A stretch of 64,000 nt of DNA. Origin: Pseudomonadota bacterium. Lineage in GTDB: Bacteria > CALINM01. The notes beneath the pieces were generated by a model. The model saw nothing but the letters and a program-made list of their open reading frames with translations. It did no database searches and was not told the DNA's origin. Location of the stretch: NCBI GenBank assembly GCA_026418415.1, contig JAOABK010000009.1:1-64000 (forward strand), written 5' to 3'. Shown here piece after piece: positions 10,568 to 18,552 of this stretch; the stretch's first letter is position 1, and each line of letters starts with the position of its first letter. Both the position numbers and the translations under genes were made by a program.

Positions 10568-12274
10568 ATGTCGTTTAAGAATAATAAATCTGTTATTGCC
10601 TATTTCTCAATGGAGATTGGCTTAACACCCCAAATACCAACATATAGCGGTGGGTTAGGAATACTTGCTGGTGACACAGTAAAAACCGCAGCTGACCTGA
10701 AATTACCCTTTGTAGCGATAACCCTTCTTACAAAAAAGGGATATTTCGAACAGGTTATTGATTCTGAAGGTAATCAGATAGAATATCCTGCAAATTTTGA
10801 GCCCCACTCAATGATGAAACTTTTGGATGTTACTACTTACGTTTTAATAGAAGGCAAAAAGGTTTATATAAGGCCCTGGTTATACGAGGTAAAAAGCCAG
10901 ACAGGCGGTGTAGTTCCTGTATTCTACTTAGACACTGACTTTGATTTAAACTCAGATAGAGACAGGGAAATAACCCATTATCTTTATGGTGGTGATAGCG
11001 AATACAGATTAAAGCAAGAGATTATTCTCGGTATAGGCGGAGTTAGAATTCTAAAAGAGATGAATTTTAATGTATGGCGTTATCACATGAATGAGGGGCA
11101 CTCTGCCTTGCTAACCCTTGAACTTCTTAATGACAACAAAAGAAGTATTGAAGAGGTTTGGGATGAAAACCTTATCTGGGACCCCGAAGCGGTTAAACAA
11201 CTATGTGTTTTTACAACCCATACACCTGTTGCAGCAGGTCACGATAGATTTGATTATTCTTTGGTTTCAAAATTATTACGAGAAGACTATGTTCCAATTC
11301 ATATTTTGCAAAGATTTGCAGGTAAAGATAACTGCAATATGACATATTTAGCGATGAACCTCAGTGAATATATAAATGGTGTAGCAAAAAAACACGGCGA
11401 AGTTTCAAGGAAGATGTTCCCCGGCTACGAAATTAGTGCAATAACCAATGGAGTCCATAGCTATACGTGGGTTTGCCCAGAGATGGCAAAGATATATGAT
11501 AAGCACATACCTGGTTGGGCAAATGAGCCAGAACTCTTTGTTCGCGTTGAGACAATACCAGACGAAGAAATAAGAAACGCAAGAAGGGAAGCAAAAAAAG
11601 CCCTTTTTGATTTGGTTTTACAAAAAACAGGTGTTAAGTTTGATTTAGACATTCTCACCATTGGTTTTGCAAGAAGGGCTACAGCCTATAAAAGACCTCA
11701 TCTGCTTTTTTATGACATTGAAAGACTTGTTAAAATTGGTGAGGGTAAGATACAGATAATTTATGGTGGTAAAGCCCATCCCCATGACTATGAGGGGAAG
11801 AAAATAATTAAAAGAATTTTCGAACTTGCAAACTATCTTAAGGATAAGATAAAACTTGTTTATTTACCTAATTATAACATGGAAGTGGCACAAAGATTAG
11901 TATCAGGGGTTGATGTCTGGCTTAATACACCACAAAGACCCTTAGAGGCTTCTGGCACAAGCGGTATGAAAGCAGCTCACAATGGTGTAATTAACTTTAG
12001 CGTACTGGATGGTTGGTGGATAGAAGGTTATATCGAGGGTGTAACTGGCTGGTCAATCGGCAAACACCACTCCAGCGAAGATTCATTTGTGGACACCTCA
12101 CCAAGCGATGCGGAGGATTTATACTACAAATTGGAACACGAAATTATACCCACCTATTACAATGACAGACAAAAATGGTGTTTTATGACAAAAAATTCTA
12201 TCTCAAAGATAGCCTATTACTTCAACACCCATAGAATGATGAGAAGGTATGTAACTGAAGCTTATTTAGCATGA
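10568..12274 (+). CDS. glgP: Alpha-glucan (glycogen/maltodextrin) phosphorylase, short GT35 type
   Basis: Releases glucose 1-phosphate from alpha-1,4-glucans. At 568 residues it belongs to the short phosphorylase group, which lacks much of the N-terminal domain of the 800-residue enzymes. It shows the start AYFSMEIGLTPQIPTYSGGLGILAGD, VWRYHMNEGHSA, FTTHTPVAAGHDRF, RRATAYKRPHL and IIYGGKAHP. The PLP-binding lysine is Lys468 in SGTSGMKAAHNG. A methyltransferase gene overlaps its stop by ATGA. It starts from a leaderless-type promoter. No other glycogen gene is nearby. Confidence 0.94.
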   Translation: MSFKNNKSVIAYFSMEIGLTPQIPTYSGGLGILAGDTVKTAADLKLPFVAITLLTKKGYFEQVIDSEGNQIEYPANFEPHSMMKLLDVTTYVLIEGKKVYIRPWLYEVKSQTGGVVPVFYLDTDFDLNSDRDREITHYLYGGDSEYRLKQEIILGIGGVRILKEMNFNVWRYHMNEGHSALLTLELLNDNKRSIEEVWDENLIWDPEAVKQLCVFTTHTPVAAGHDRFDYSLVSKLLREDYVPIHILQRFAGKDNCNMTYLAMNLSEYINGVAKKHGEVSRKMFPGYEISAITNGVHSYTWVCPEMAKIYDKHIPGWANEPELFVRVETIPDEEIRNARREAKKALFDLVLQKTGVKFDLDILTIGFARRATAYKRPHLLFYDIERLVKIGEGKIQIIYGGKAHPHDYEGKKIIKRIFELANYLKDKIKLVYLPNYNMEVAQRLVSGVDVWLNTPQRPLEASGTSGMKAAHNGVINFSVLDGWWIEGYIEGVTGWSIGKHHSSEDSFVDTSPSDAEDLYYKLEHEIIPTYYNDRQKWCFMTKNSISKIAYYFNTHRMMRRYVTEAYLA

Positions 12275-12930
12275 GTATTATAAAGCCCTCTAAGCAATAC
12301 ATAGAAATCCTGTCAAAATTAGAATTTGATAACATTGACCAGAAAATTAAAGATGAAATGGCAATCCCCTCTTATAATCATCCAAATCCTTTAATTCGCT
12401 GGTTGATGTGGAAAAGATATGAAGTTATCTTTAAATTAGCAAAGATTGACAAAAACATGATAGTTTACGAGTTCGGATGTGGGCTTGGTTTATTTTTGCC
12501 TACTATTTCAAAATATGCAAAGAAAACTTATGCCACAGATTTATATCCCCAATATGCTATTAAGCTTGCTCAAGACTTCAATCTAAATATTAATTTTATT
12601 ACTGATATAACTGAATTAGATGAAACGTTGGATCTTATAATCTCCGCAGATGTCTTGGAACATATCGAGAGTCTGGAGGAATTATTATCATTGTGGAATA
12701 AATATTTGAAGGATGATGGAAGAATCATAATTTCAGGACCTACAGAAAATTTTTTTTACAAGATTGGTAGATTAATCGCTGGATTTAGAGATAAAGGGGA
12801 TTATCATCACCATAATATTGATTTTATTAGAAATGAAATCATTAAAAGAGGATTCTTACCTCAAAAAGAAAAAAGCTTACCCTCTACTTACTTAAAACTC
12901 TTTAAGATCATAGAATTCAAGAAAGCTTAA
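12271..12930 (+). CDS. Class I SAM-dependent methyltransferase
   Basis: A 219-residue protein with the SAM-binding motif MIVYEFGCGLGLFLPTI near residue 66, an acidic loop (ATDLYPQ) and motif IV-like ISADVLEHIESLEELL. These are typical of Methyltransf_11/25-like small-molecule or lipid/quinone methylases. The substrate cannot be inferred. The start overlaps the glgP stop by ATGA, so it is translationally coupled to it. Its 3' end overlaps the convergent surE gene by 14 nt, leaving no room for a terminator. Confidence 0.85.
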   Translation: MSIIKPSKQYIEILSKLEFDNIDQKIKDEMAIPSYNHPNPLIRWLMWKRYEVIFKLAKIDKNMIVYEFGCGLGLFLPTISKYAKKTYATDLYPQYAIKLAQDFNLNINFITDITELDETLDLIISADVLEHIESLEELLSLWNKYLKDDGRIIISGPTENFFYKIGRLIAGFRDKGDYHHHNIDFIRNEIIKRGFLPQKEKSLPSTYLKLFKIIEFKKA

Positions 12931-13669
12931 ATTTACCAAAATCCTTATTTAAAATATCAATTACCGAGTAGTTTGTAAGGTCCAAATGAATTGGAGTAAT
13001 TGAAACATATCCGTTATAAACCGCTTCTAAATCTGTATTTTCAAGAGGTTCATAACCAATCTCTTCTCCAGCAAGCCAGTAATATTTCTTGCCCCTTGGA
13101 TCTAACTTCTCAATTATTGTATCACTATATTTTTTCTTACCCATTCTGGTAATCTTAATCCCCTTTAGTTCATTGAATGGTTTATTAGGAACGTTTATAT
13201 TTAACAATGTATCCTGGGGAAGCCCTCTTCTCAAAACTATATCAACAATACTTGAGGCTACCCTTGCTGAAGACTCAAATAAAAAATCGCTTTTAGACGC
13301 ACAGGATACTGCAATAGATGGTATTCCCAATAACAGCCCTTCCATGGCAGCGGATACTGTTCCTGAATAGGTTATATCCTCTGCCATATTAGGACCTTTA
13401 TTGATACCAGAAACTACCATCTTTATTTTACCTTTAAAAAGGCCGTTAACAGCTAAATTAACACAATCCGTAGGTGTTCCATCAACTGAATAAAAATCCC
13501 CATTAATCCTTTCAACCCTTAAAGGTCTGTATAATGTAAGAGCCCTGCTAACTGCACTTCTCTCCCTATCAGGTGCAACAACAACACAACGGTGTTTCTT
13601 CTTAATCTCTTCATAGAGAACCTTTATACCGTCAGACTGGATACCATCATCATTTGTAATCAATATCAT
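12917..13669 (-). CDS. surE: 5'/3'-nucleotidase SurE (survival protein)
   Basis: Metal-dependent nucleoside monophosphate phosphatase that also acts on polyphosphate. The 250-residue protein starts ILITNDDGIQSDG, with metal-binding Asp8-Asp9. It continues with VVAPDRERSAVSRALTL, DGTPTDCVNLA, VVSGINKGPNMAEDITYSGTV (metal Asn) and AMEGLLLGIPSIAVS, all diagnostic. It is the last gene of the phosphatase-DUF362-cytochrome-surE operon and begins 1 nt after the cytochrome gene. The 3' end overlaps the convergent methyltransferase. Confidence 0.96.
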   Translation of the reverse strand: MILITNDDGIQSDGIKVLYEEIKKKHRCVVVAPDRERSAVSRALTLYRPLRVERINGDFYSVDGTPTDCVNLAVNGLFKGKIKMVVSGINKGPNMAEDITYSGTVSAAMEGLLLGIPSIAVSCASKSDFLFESSARVASSIVDIVLRRGLPQDTLLNINVPNKPFNELKGIKITRMGKKKYSDTIIEKLDPRGKKYYWLAGEEIGYEPLENTDLEAVYNGYVSITPIHLDLTNYSVIDILNKDFGKFKLS

Positions 13670-13670
13670 A

Positions 13671-14543
13671 TCACCACTTCCATAAAGTTATTAAAAATAT
13701 TATAAGAAAAACTATAACTAAATTTATATAGGCAAGGACAAAAAACAATTTTACAGGACCTGATTTTTGAATACTACTGGAAACTAAAATTCCAATCTTC
13801 TGAAATCTATTTAGAACATCTGCATTATGGGGCGCTAACTTTAATGCCTCGGTTAAGTCATTTCCACCCTGATGTCTTGCCATATGCATACCATTCTTCC
13901 ATAGCTTGCTGTTACTAACATCGTATATTTCTCCCCTATAGGCAATATAACAATTTCTGCCCTCTTTGCCATCAAAAAACTCTAAATCCTCAATTGTCAT
14001 TTTATCCTTCTTTTCCAAGGAAGCCTTCACATTTTTTCCCTTCATCTTTGGACCTAATATAAAGGTTACAACAAAAGCGCTTGTAACCATAAAAATATAA
14101 AGAAAAATCTTTAAAGATAAAATAATCCCAAAATGTGTTGAATATAATTCAGCAAAATCTTTAATTCTAAATAGAGTTAAAATTAAACCAGTTAATCCCA
14201 TTACAACAATAGAAATCCAACCTAATATAAGCTCACCCCTTGGTAATCCTTTTGAGGCATAACTGGGCTTTAATATTATGTGAACATACAATATTGTACC
14301 AAACCATAGTACGCCAAAGAGAAAATGAAAGTAATAAATCAGTATCCTGAATACTCTTTTCAAGCCAGAAGGTCTTAACTCAGTTTTTAAAAAAAGCTCA
14401 CCCTCTTTAGTTAACCCACCTCCACTCTCATCGACATGACAAAAGATACAGTCTTTGCCAGTTTTTTCTGCATACTCTGGTCTTGCATTTGCTAATAGAG
14501 GAAACAATAGAATGAAAAAAAATATAAGTAAATAATTCCTCAT
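13671..14543 (-). CDS. Periplasmic/membrane haem fusion: c-type haem motif, CopD-like membrane domain, cytochrome b5-like domain
   Basis: 290 residues from the ATG at 14543 (stop of the upstream gene overlaps by one base, TGATG; GAGG lies upstream). A signal peptide (1-20) is followed by a c-type haem site Cys32-Ile-Phe-Cys35-His36. Four hydrophobic spans (about 50-165) resemble CopD/DUF2231-type membrane domains. A soluble cytochrome b5-like segment comes next (about 180-245; ITIEDLEFFDG-like start, YIAYRGEIYDVSNSKLW, and His residues in HMARHQGG and LAPHNADVL), then a final span. Electron-transfer function is inferred; the first residue pair before the ATG (TTG) was rejected as start. Its partner is probably the adjacent DUF362 iron-sulfur protein. 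Confidence 0.8.
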   Translation of the reverse strand: MRNYLLIFFFILLFPLLANARPEYAEKTGKDCIFCHVDESGGGLTKEGELFLKTELRPSGLKRVFRILIYYFHFLFGVLWFGTILYVHIILKPSYASKGLPRGELILGWISIVVMGLTGLILTLFRIKDFAELYSTHFGIILSLKIFLYIFMVTSAFVVTFILGPKMKGKNVKASLEKKDKMTIEDLEFFDGKEGRNCYIAYRGEIYDVSNSKLWKNGMHMARHQGGNDLTEALKLAPHNADVLNRFQKIGILVSSSIQKSGPVKLFFVLAYINLVIVFLIIFLITLWKW

Positions 14544-15661
14544 CAACTAACCTCTATTAATTCATAATCCCTCTTTCCCAAACCAATTTTTTCAGCATAT
14601 TCCATTTGGGGACGCCAATCAATCTCTGGATATACCCCCCTAAACTTATCTTCTCCTGATTTATGTCCTGACTTTAAGGCAGTGTTTTCAAATCCAATTT
14701 GCTTATTAACTAAATCACAGCTTGCTTGATCGATAGCTACAGGGTCTTCTGATAGTAAAATCCCGATATCACTAGTAATAGGCATATCATTATGGCCATA
14801 ACAGTCACAGGCTGGGCTTATTTGTGTTAAAAAGTTTATATAAAATACCTTATTTTCCTTATTTTTTATAGCACCGTATGCATATTCAATCATTTTTTGC
14901 TGTAATACTGGCACCTGTTCGTTCCAGTTAATAATAATTGCGCCTTTTGGACATACAAGAATACATTCAGCACATCCCACACATGTCTTATCAATAATCT
15001 CTGCTTTTTCACCAACCATTGTTATAGCACCATGTTGGCACCATTTTACACATATACCACAGCCAATACAGTTTTTCTTTTTTATGGAAGGAGCAATATT
15101 TGAATGTTGAGCTAACTTCCCTTCCCTGGAAGCGCAACCCATTCCTAAATTTTTCAAGGCACCACCAAAACCAGTTAATTCATGGCATTTAAAATGAGAC
15201 ATTACTACAAGCCCATCTGCATTTGCAATTTCCTCCCCTATTGATACGTGTTTAAAATGTTTTAAATTGACTTCTATCTTCTTTACATTGTTTCCACGAA
15301 GACCATCTGCAATAATCACAGGTGCATTAACTACCGTATAATTAAATCCATTTTCTAAAGCAGTAATAATATGACTGACAGAGTCAGACCTTGTCCCTCT
15401 ATATAGGGTATTACAATCTGTTAAAAAGGGTTTTACATTATTTTTTTTCAAACAATCTACTACTACCCTAACAAAGTTTGGTCTTATATAAGACAGATTT
15501 CCCTTTTCACCAAAGTGTATCTTTATACCAACAAGATCTCCCTCTTGAAATTTACCTTTAATATCAATTTTTTCTACCAAAGACTGCAATTTTTCTAACA
15601 ATCCTCTGCCTGGCTTTGTCCTTAAATTTGTAAAATAGACCTTGGATTTTCCCTTAGACAT
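14543..15661 (-). CDS. DUF362 domain protein with two [4Fe-4S] clusters
   Basis: A 372-residue DUF362 protein. The N-terminal half has GDLVGIKIHFGEKGN and TDCNTLYRGTRSDSV; the middle has SHFKCHELTGFGGALKNLGMGCASREGK, typical of the family. A dicluster ferredoxin insert sits near residues 195-245 (CIGCGICVKWCQHGAI and CVGCAECILVCPKGAI), then SPACDCYGHNDMPI and the ILLSEDPVAIDQASCDL ending. The biochemical role of DUF362 is not established; many members are redox proteins. It lies between a phosphatase and the cytochrome fusion, both on the same strand, with a 1-nt overlap downstream. Confidence 0.9.
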   Translation of the reverse strand: MSKGKSKVYFTNLRTKPGRGLLEKLQSLVEKIDIKGKFQEGDLVGIKIHFGEKGNLSYIRPNFVRVVVDCLKKNNVKPFLTDCNTLYRGTRSDSVSHIITALENGFNYTVVNAPVIIADGLRGNNVKKIEVNLKHFKHVSIGEEIANADGLVVMSHFKCHELTGFGGALKNLGMGCASREGKLAQHSNIAPSIKKKNCIGCGICVKWCQHGAITMVGEKAEIIDKTCVGCAECILVCPKGAIIINWNEQVPVLQQKMIEYAYGAIKNKENKVFYINFLTQISPACDCYGHNDMPITSDIGILLSEDPVAIDQASCDLVNKQIGFENTALKSGHKSGEDKFRGVYPEIDWRPQMEYAEKIGLGKRDYELIEVS

Positions 15662-15674
15662 AATTTTATCCTCC

Positions 15675-16301
15675 TTATATCTGAAATATTTCTTCCTCAG
15701 GTAATTTTATAGCTGTTAAAAATCCACCATAAACTGCACCAGTATCTATTCCTATTTTATCTTTATCAAAATAGGGCAAATAATTTCTTGATGGTGTATG
15801 CCCAAAAATAACTTTTTTTCCGATTTTAATATCACTATATATAAACTCAGATCTTATCCATAACAAATCTTCTTCATCCTGTGCAGAAAGAGCCTTATTG
15901 GGAGCGATCCCTGCATGTACAAATAGATAATCCTTGGTCTCATAATAAAGCTTTAAACTGTTAAAAAAATCTAAATGCTCTGAGGGGAGGTGAAAATGAC
16001 CTGAAACAGAGTAACTCTTAATAGTCTCTTGACCACCATTAGCAAAAAAAACATCTATATTCTCGCCCTTTAGAAAATCAAGAAACATCTTTTCATGATT
16101 ACCTTTAAGACAGATTACTTTATCACCTCTAATAGATTTTAATTCCAGAATAAAATCAATAACTTTTTTACTATCCGGTCCTCTGTCAATATAATCACCT
16201 AAAAAGATTATCTCATCATTCTTTTTCAAAGGTATTATCTCAAACAATTTTTTGAGTTTATCATAACAACCATGAATATCACCAATGGCAAAGAGAGACA
16301 T
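15675..16301 (-). CDS. Metallophosphoesterase, PPP/Ap4A-hydrolase-like serine/threonine phosphatase
   Basis: A 208-residue calcineurin-like phosphoesterase. The dinuclear metal site motifs are in order: GDIHGCYDKL (residue 7 on), GDYIDRGPDS (about 51), GNHE (about 83), FVHAGIAPN and FGHTPS. The size and GDIHG/GDYIDRG pattern are typical of bacterial PrpA/ApaH-like enzymes acting on phosphoproteins or dinucleoside polyphosphates; which is unclear. It is the first gene of the minus-strand operon and has a leaderless-type promoter. Confidence 0.9.
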   Translation of the reverse strand: MSLFAIGDIHGCYDKLKKLFEIIPLKKNDEIIFLGDYIDRGPDSKKVIDFILELKSIRGDKVICLKGNHEKMFLDFLKGENIDVFFANGGQETIKSYSVSGHFHLPSEHLDFFNSLKLYYETKDYLFVHAGIAPNKALSAQDEEDLLWIRSEFIYSDIKIGKKVIFGHTPSRNYLPYFDKDKIGIDTGAVYGGFLTAIKLPEEEIFQI

Positions 16302-16307
16302 AAAAAA

Positions 16308-16336
16308 ATCTTACATTAGTAAAGATAAAAAAGCAA
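16308..16336 (-). promoter_or_regulatory. Promoter of the metallophosphoesterase operon, TTGCTT-17-TAAGAT
   Basis: On the minus strand, TTGCTT (16336-16331) and TAAGAT (16313-16308) are 17 nt apart. The -10 box is 6 nt before the ATG at 16301, so the mRNA would be leaderless. It is divergent from the subtilase promoter at 16351. Confidence 0.6.
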
Positions 16337-16350
16337 TCCAATCAAATTGC

Positions 16351-16378
16351 TTGACTTTAAAATTATTAGTGATACATT
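16351..16378 (+). promoter_or_regulatory. Promoter of the subtilase gene, TTGACT-16-TACATT
   Basis: TTGACT (16351-16356) and TACATT (16373-16378) have a 16-nt spacer. The leader that follows is about 23 nt and carries an AAGGAGGGGGG ribosome binding site. This makes it a conventional leadered gene, unlike its divergent neighbour. Confidence 0.6.
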
Positions 16379-16407
16379 TTAAGAAGAAACCAAGAAGGAG
16401 GGGGGAG

Positions 16408-18441
16408 ATGAAAAAGTTTATAATTTTTGCCTTTTTAATAACATTTTTTAGTTTCATTTCAAATCTAAATGCTGTAACAAATATCCAAAAACCAAGAGAG
16501 GACTTCTTACCAGGAGAAGTTTTAATTATTTTCAAACCTAACCTATCCATTTTCACCATTAACAAAATTATTTCCGAAATTGGCGGAAGTGTAAGAAATA
16601 AAATAAATCTCCCCAAGGGAAAAATATATAGGATATCACTGCAAGAAAAGACTCAAAGCATAGTCCAAAATACTATGGAAAAAATGAAAAGCAATCCCAA
16701 CTATACTGATAAAATAATCGCAGTTGAACCAAATATGAAGAGATATGTTCAGATTGAGAGCAAAATTACCCCCTTCTCTCAATCAAACGATCCCTTTTTA
16801 AGCCTTCAATGGGGATATTTTAATGTGGATGGAAACTTTTCAATGACCCCAACTTCATCAATGCTTACAGTTGCAGTAATAGATACAGGTATAGATTATA
16901 CCCATCCCGACTTAAAAGATAAAGTAATAAAAGGCCCAGACTATATAAATGCTGATACTGATCCTATGGACGATTTGGGACATGGAACACATGTAGCTGG
17001 AATAATAGGGGCAAAAACAAATAATGGTATGGGTATAGCGGGAATAGCATGGAATAGTAAGGTTATGGCTATAAAAGCAATTGGAGCTGATGGAACTGGA
17101 TCAGATTTTGATGTTATTCAAGGAATACTTTATGCAGCAAATAACCCCTCAGTAAAAATTGTAAATATGAGCTTAGGAGGCAATTATTCAGAAGCTGAAG
17201 AAATAGCTGTTGACTACCTTGTAAATACAAAAGGTAAGCTACTAATTGCCTCTGCTGGTAATAACAATACAAATGTACCTCTTTATCCCGCTGGATTCTC
17301 TACTACCTTTCCTAATAAAGTTATCGCAGTTGCAGCACATAAAGACGATAACTGCAAAGCAAGCTTTTCAAATTATGGTTCCTGGATATCAATTTCAGCA
17401 CCTGGTGTAAACATCCTTTCAACCTTTCCAATGAATATGATGGATTATGTTTATCTTTCAGGAACTTCAATGGCAGCACCCTTTGTATCAGCTGCAGCAG
17501 CACTTTTGTGGTCTCAAAATCCAACTTTAACAAATGAACAGATAGGTCAACTTTTAGTAACAAGAACATCACCCACGCCATTAAACAGAGATGGTGTATG
17601 CTGGCCTAATGATGGATCTACTTTCGGAAGATTAAACTTAGCAAACTTGCTTGAAAACACAACAATCGTCAGTGAGGATTTCGGGATTCTTTATGGTATT
17701 GTTATGGACGCTGAAACAGGACTTCCCCTTTCAGGTGCCACAGTTACAACAAAAAAACCTGATAATACAATTACAGGCAAGGATGTAGTCCCAGTTTATG
17801 GTGCAACAATACATCCTTACACACAAGATATTTTTTATGAGTACTATGGGTTATTTAGTATTGTTGCTCGCGATGCAGGCACTACTCAAAATTTAACAAT
17901 TACAAAAACAAAATATGGGACATTTAGCAATAATTATAACATTATAACAGATTTTATTTATGCAGGTTTTATACCAATACCACCGTCAAAACCATTCTAC
18001 TGGCTAACAATCACATGGAATCCGACTTATACTGGTCCAGCATCATATGATTCTTACTTATTCGCAGATTATACTGATGATACAAAAGACACTTTAATTT
18101 ACTACGATAACTTAGGTAGTTTTTATTCAGAACCCTATGCAAGATTTTTATGGGATAGCGACTCACCTGCAAGCTTTTTACAGATCAACTCAGAAACTAT
18201 AAGAATATCCAGAATTGCAAGGGGTGCTACCTACTACTATTATATTTACGATTGGGGGGTTGGTTTGGGTAGTAATGAATGGACAGCTTCAGGTATTAAA
18301 GCTTATATCTGGAAATGGAGCGGAACAAAACCCGTACTTATAAATGTATTAACACCACCAGCTGGACAAGTTGGAAGATTTTGGGACGTTGGTTATATAT
18401 CAAACGGCGTATTTACAGTAACAAATACAATATCAGATTGA
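16408..18441 (+). CDS. Secreted subtilisin-like serine peptidase (S8) with C-terminal beta domains
   Basis: 677 residues from the ATG at 16408, chosen because AAGGAGGGGGG lies just upstream and the protein then opens with a signal peptide (MKKFIIFAF...). An I9-like prodomain (about 30-115; FLPGEVLIIFKP) precedes the catalytic domain with Asp159 (VIDTGIDYTHPDL), His192 (GHGTHVAG), oxyanion Asn in SAGNNNTN and Ser354 (SGTSMAAP). After residue 420 comes a CarboxypepD_reg-like segment (LYGIVMDAETGLPLSGATV) and a beta-rich C-terminal region of unknown type. It probably acts outside the cytoplasm. A 41-codon upstream extension of the frame has no signal-like character and was rejected. Confidence 0.93.
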   Translation: MKKFIIFAFLITFFSFISNLNAVTNIQKPREDFLPGEVLIIFKPNLSIFTINKIISEIGGSVRNKINLPKGKIYRISLQEKTQSIVQNTMEKMKSNPNYTDKIIAVEPNMKRYVQIESKITPFSQSNDPFLSLQWGYFNVDGNFSMTPTSSMLTVAVIDTGIDYTHPDLKDKVIKGPDYINADTDPMDDLGHGTHVAGIIGAKTNNGMGIAGIAWNSKVMAIKAIGADGTGSDFDVIQGILYAANNPSVKIVNMSLGGNYSEAEEIAVDYLVNTKGKLLIASAGNNNTNVPLYPAGFSTTFPNKVIAVAAHKDDNCKASFSNYGSWISISAPGVNILSTFPMNMMDYVYLSGTSMAAPFVSAAAALLWSQNPTLTNEQIGQLLVTRTSPTPLNRDGVCWPNDGSTFGRLNLANLLENTTIVSEDFGILYGIVMDAETGLPLSGATVTTKKPDNTITGKDVVPVYGATIHPYTQDIFYEYYGLFSIVARDAGTTQNLTITKTKYGTFSNNYNIITDFIYAGFIPIPPSKPFYWLTITWNPTYTGPASYDSYLFADYTDDTKDTLIYYDNLGSFYSEPYARFLWDSDSPASFLQINSETIRISRIARGATYYYYIYDWGVGLGSNEWTASGIKAYIWKWSGTKPVLINVLTPPAGQVGRFWDVGYISNGVFTVTNTISD

Positions 18442-18459
18442 TATTCTATCACAAATAAT

Positions 18460-18488
18460 GATGGGGGAAACTTGGAGTTTCCCTCATC
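18460..18488 (+). terminator. Probable terminator after the subtilase gene
   Basis: GATGGGGGAAAC and GTTTCCCTCATC pair as a 12-bp stem with one mismatch and a 5-nt loop, 19 nt after the stop codon. The tail (TTAAATCTATTATAT) is AT-rich but not a clean T-tract. Confidence 0.6.
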
Positions 18489-18552
18489 TTAAATCTATTA
18501 TATAACTTCAAGCCTTTTTTTATTTCTTAGATATTGATATAATAAAAAGATT

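Noticed and set aside
16285-16407. Upstream extension of the subtilase frame
   Set aside because: It lacks a ribosome binding site, overlaps the start of the divergent phosphatase gene and would hide the signal peptide; ATG 16408 has a strong site.
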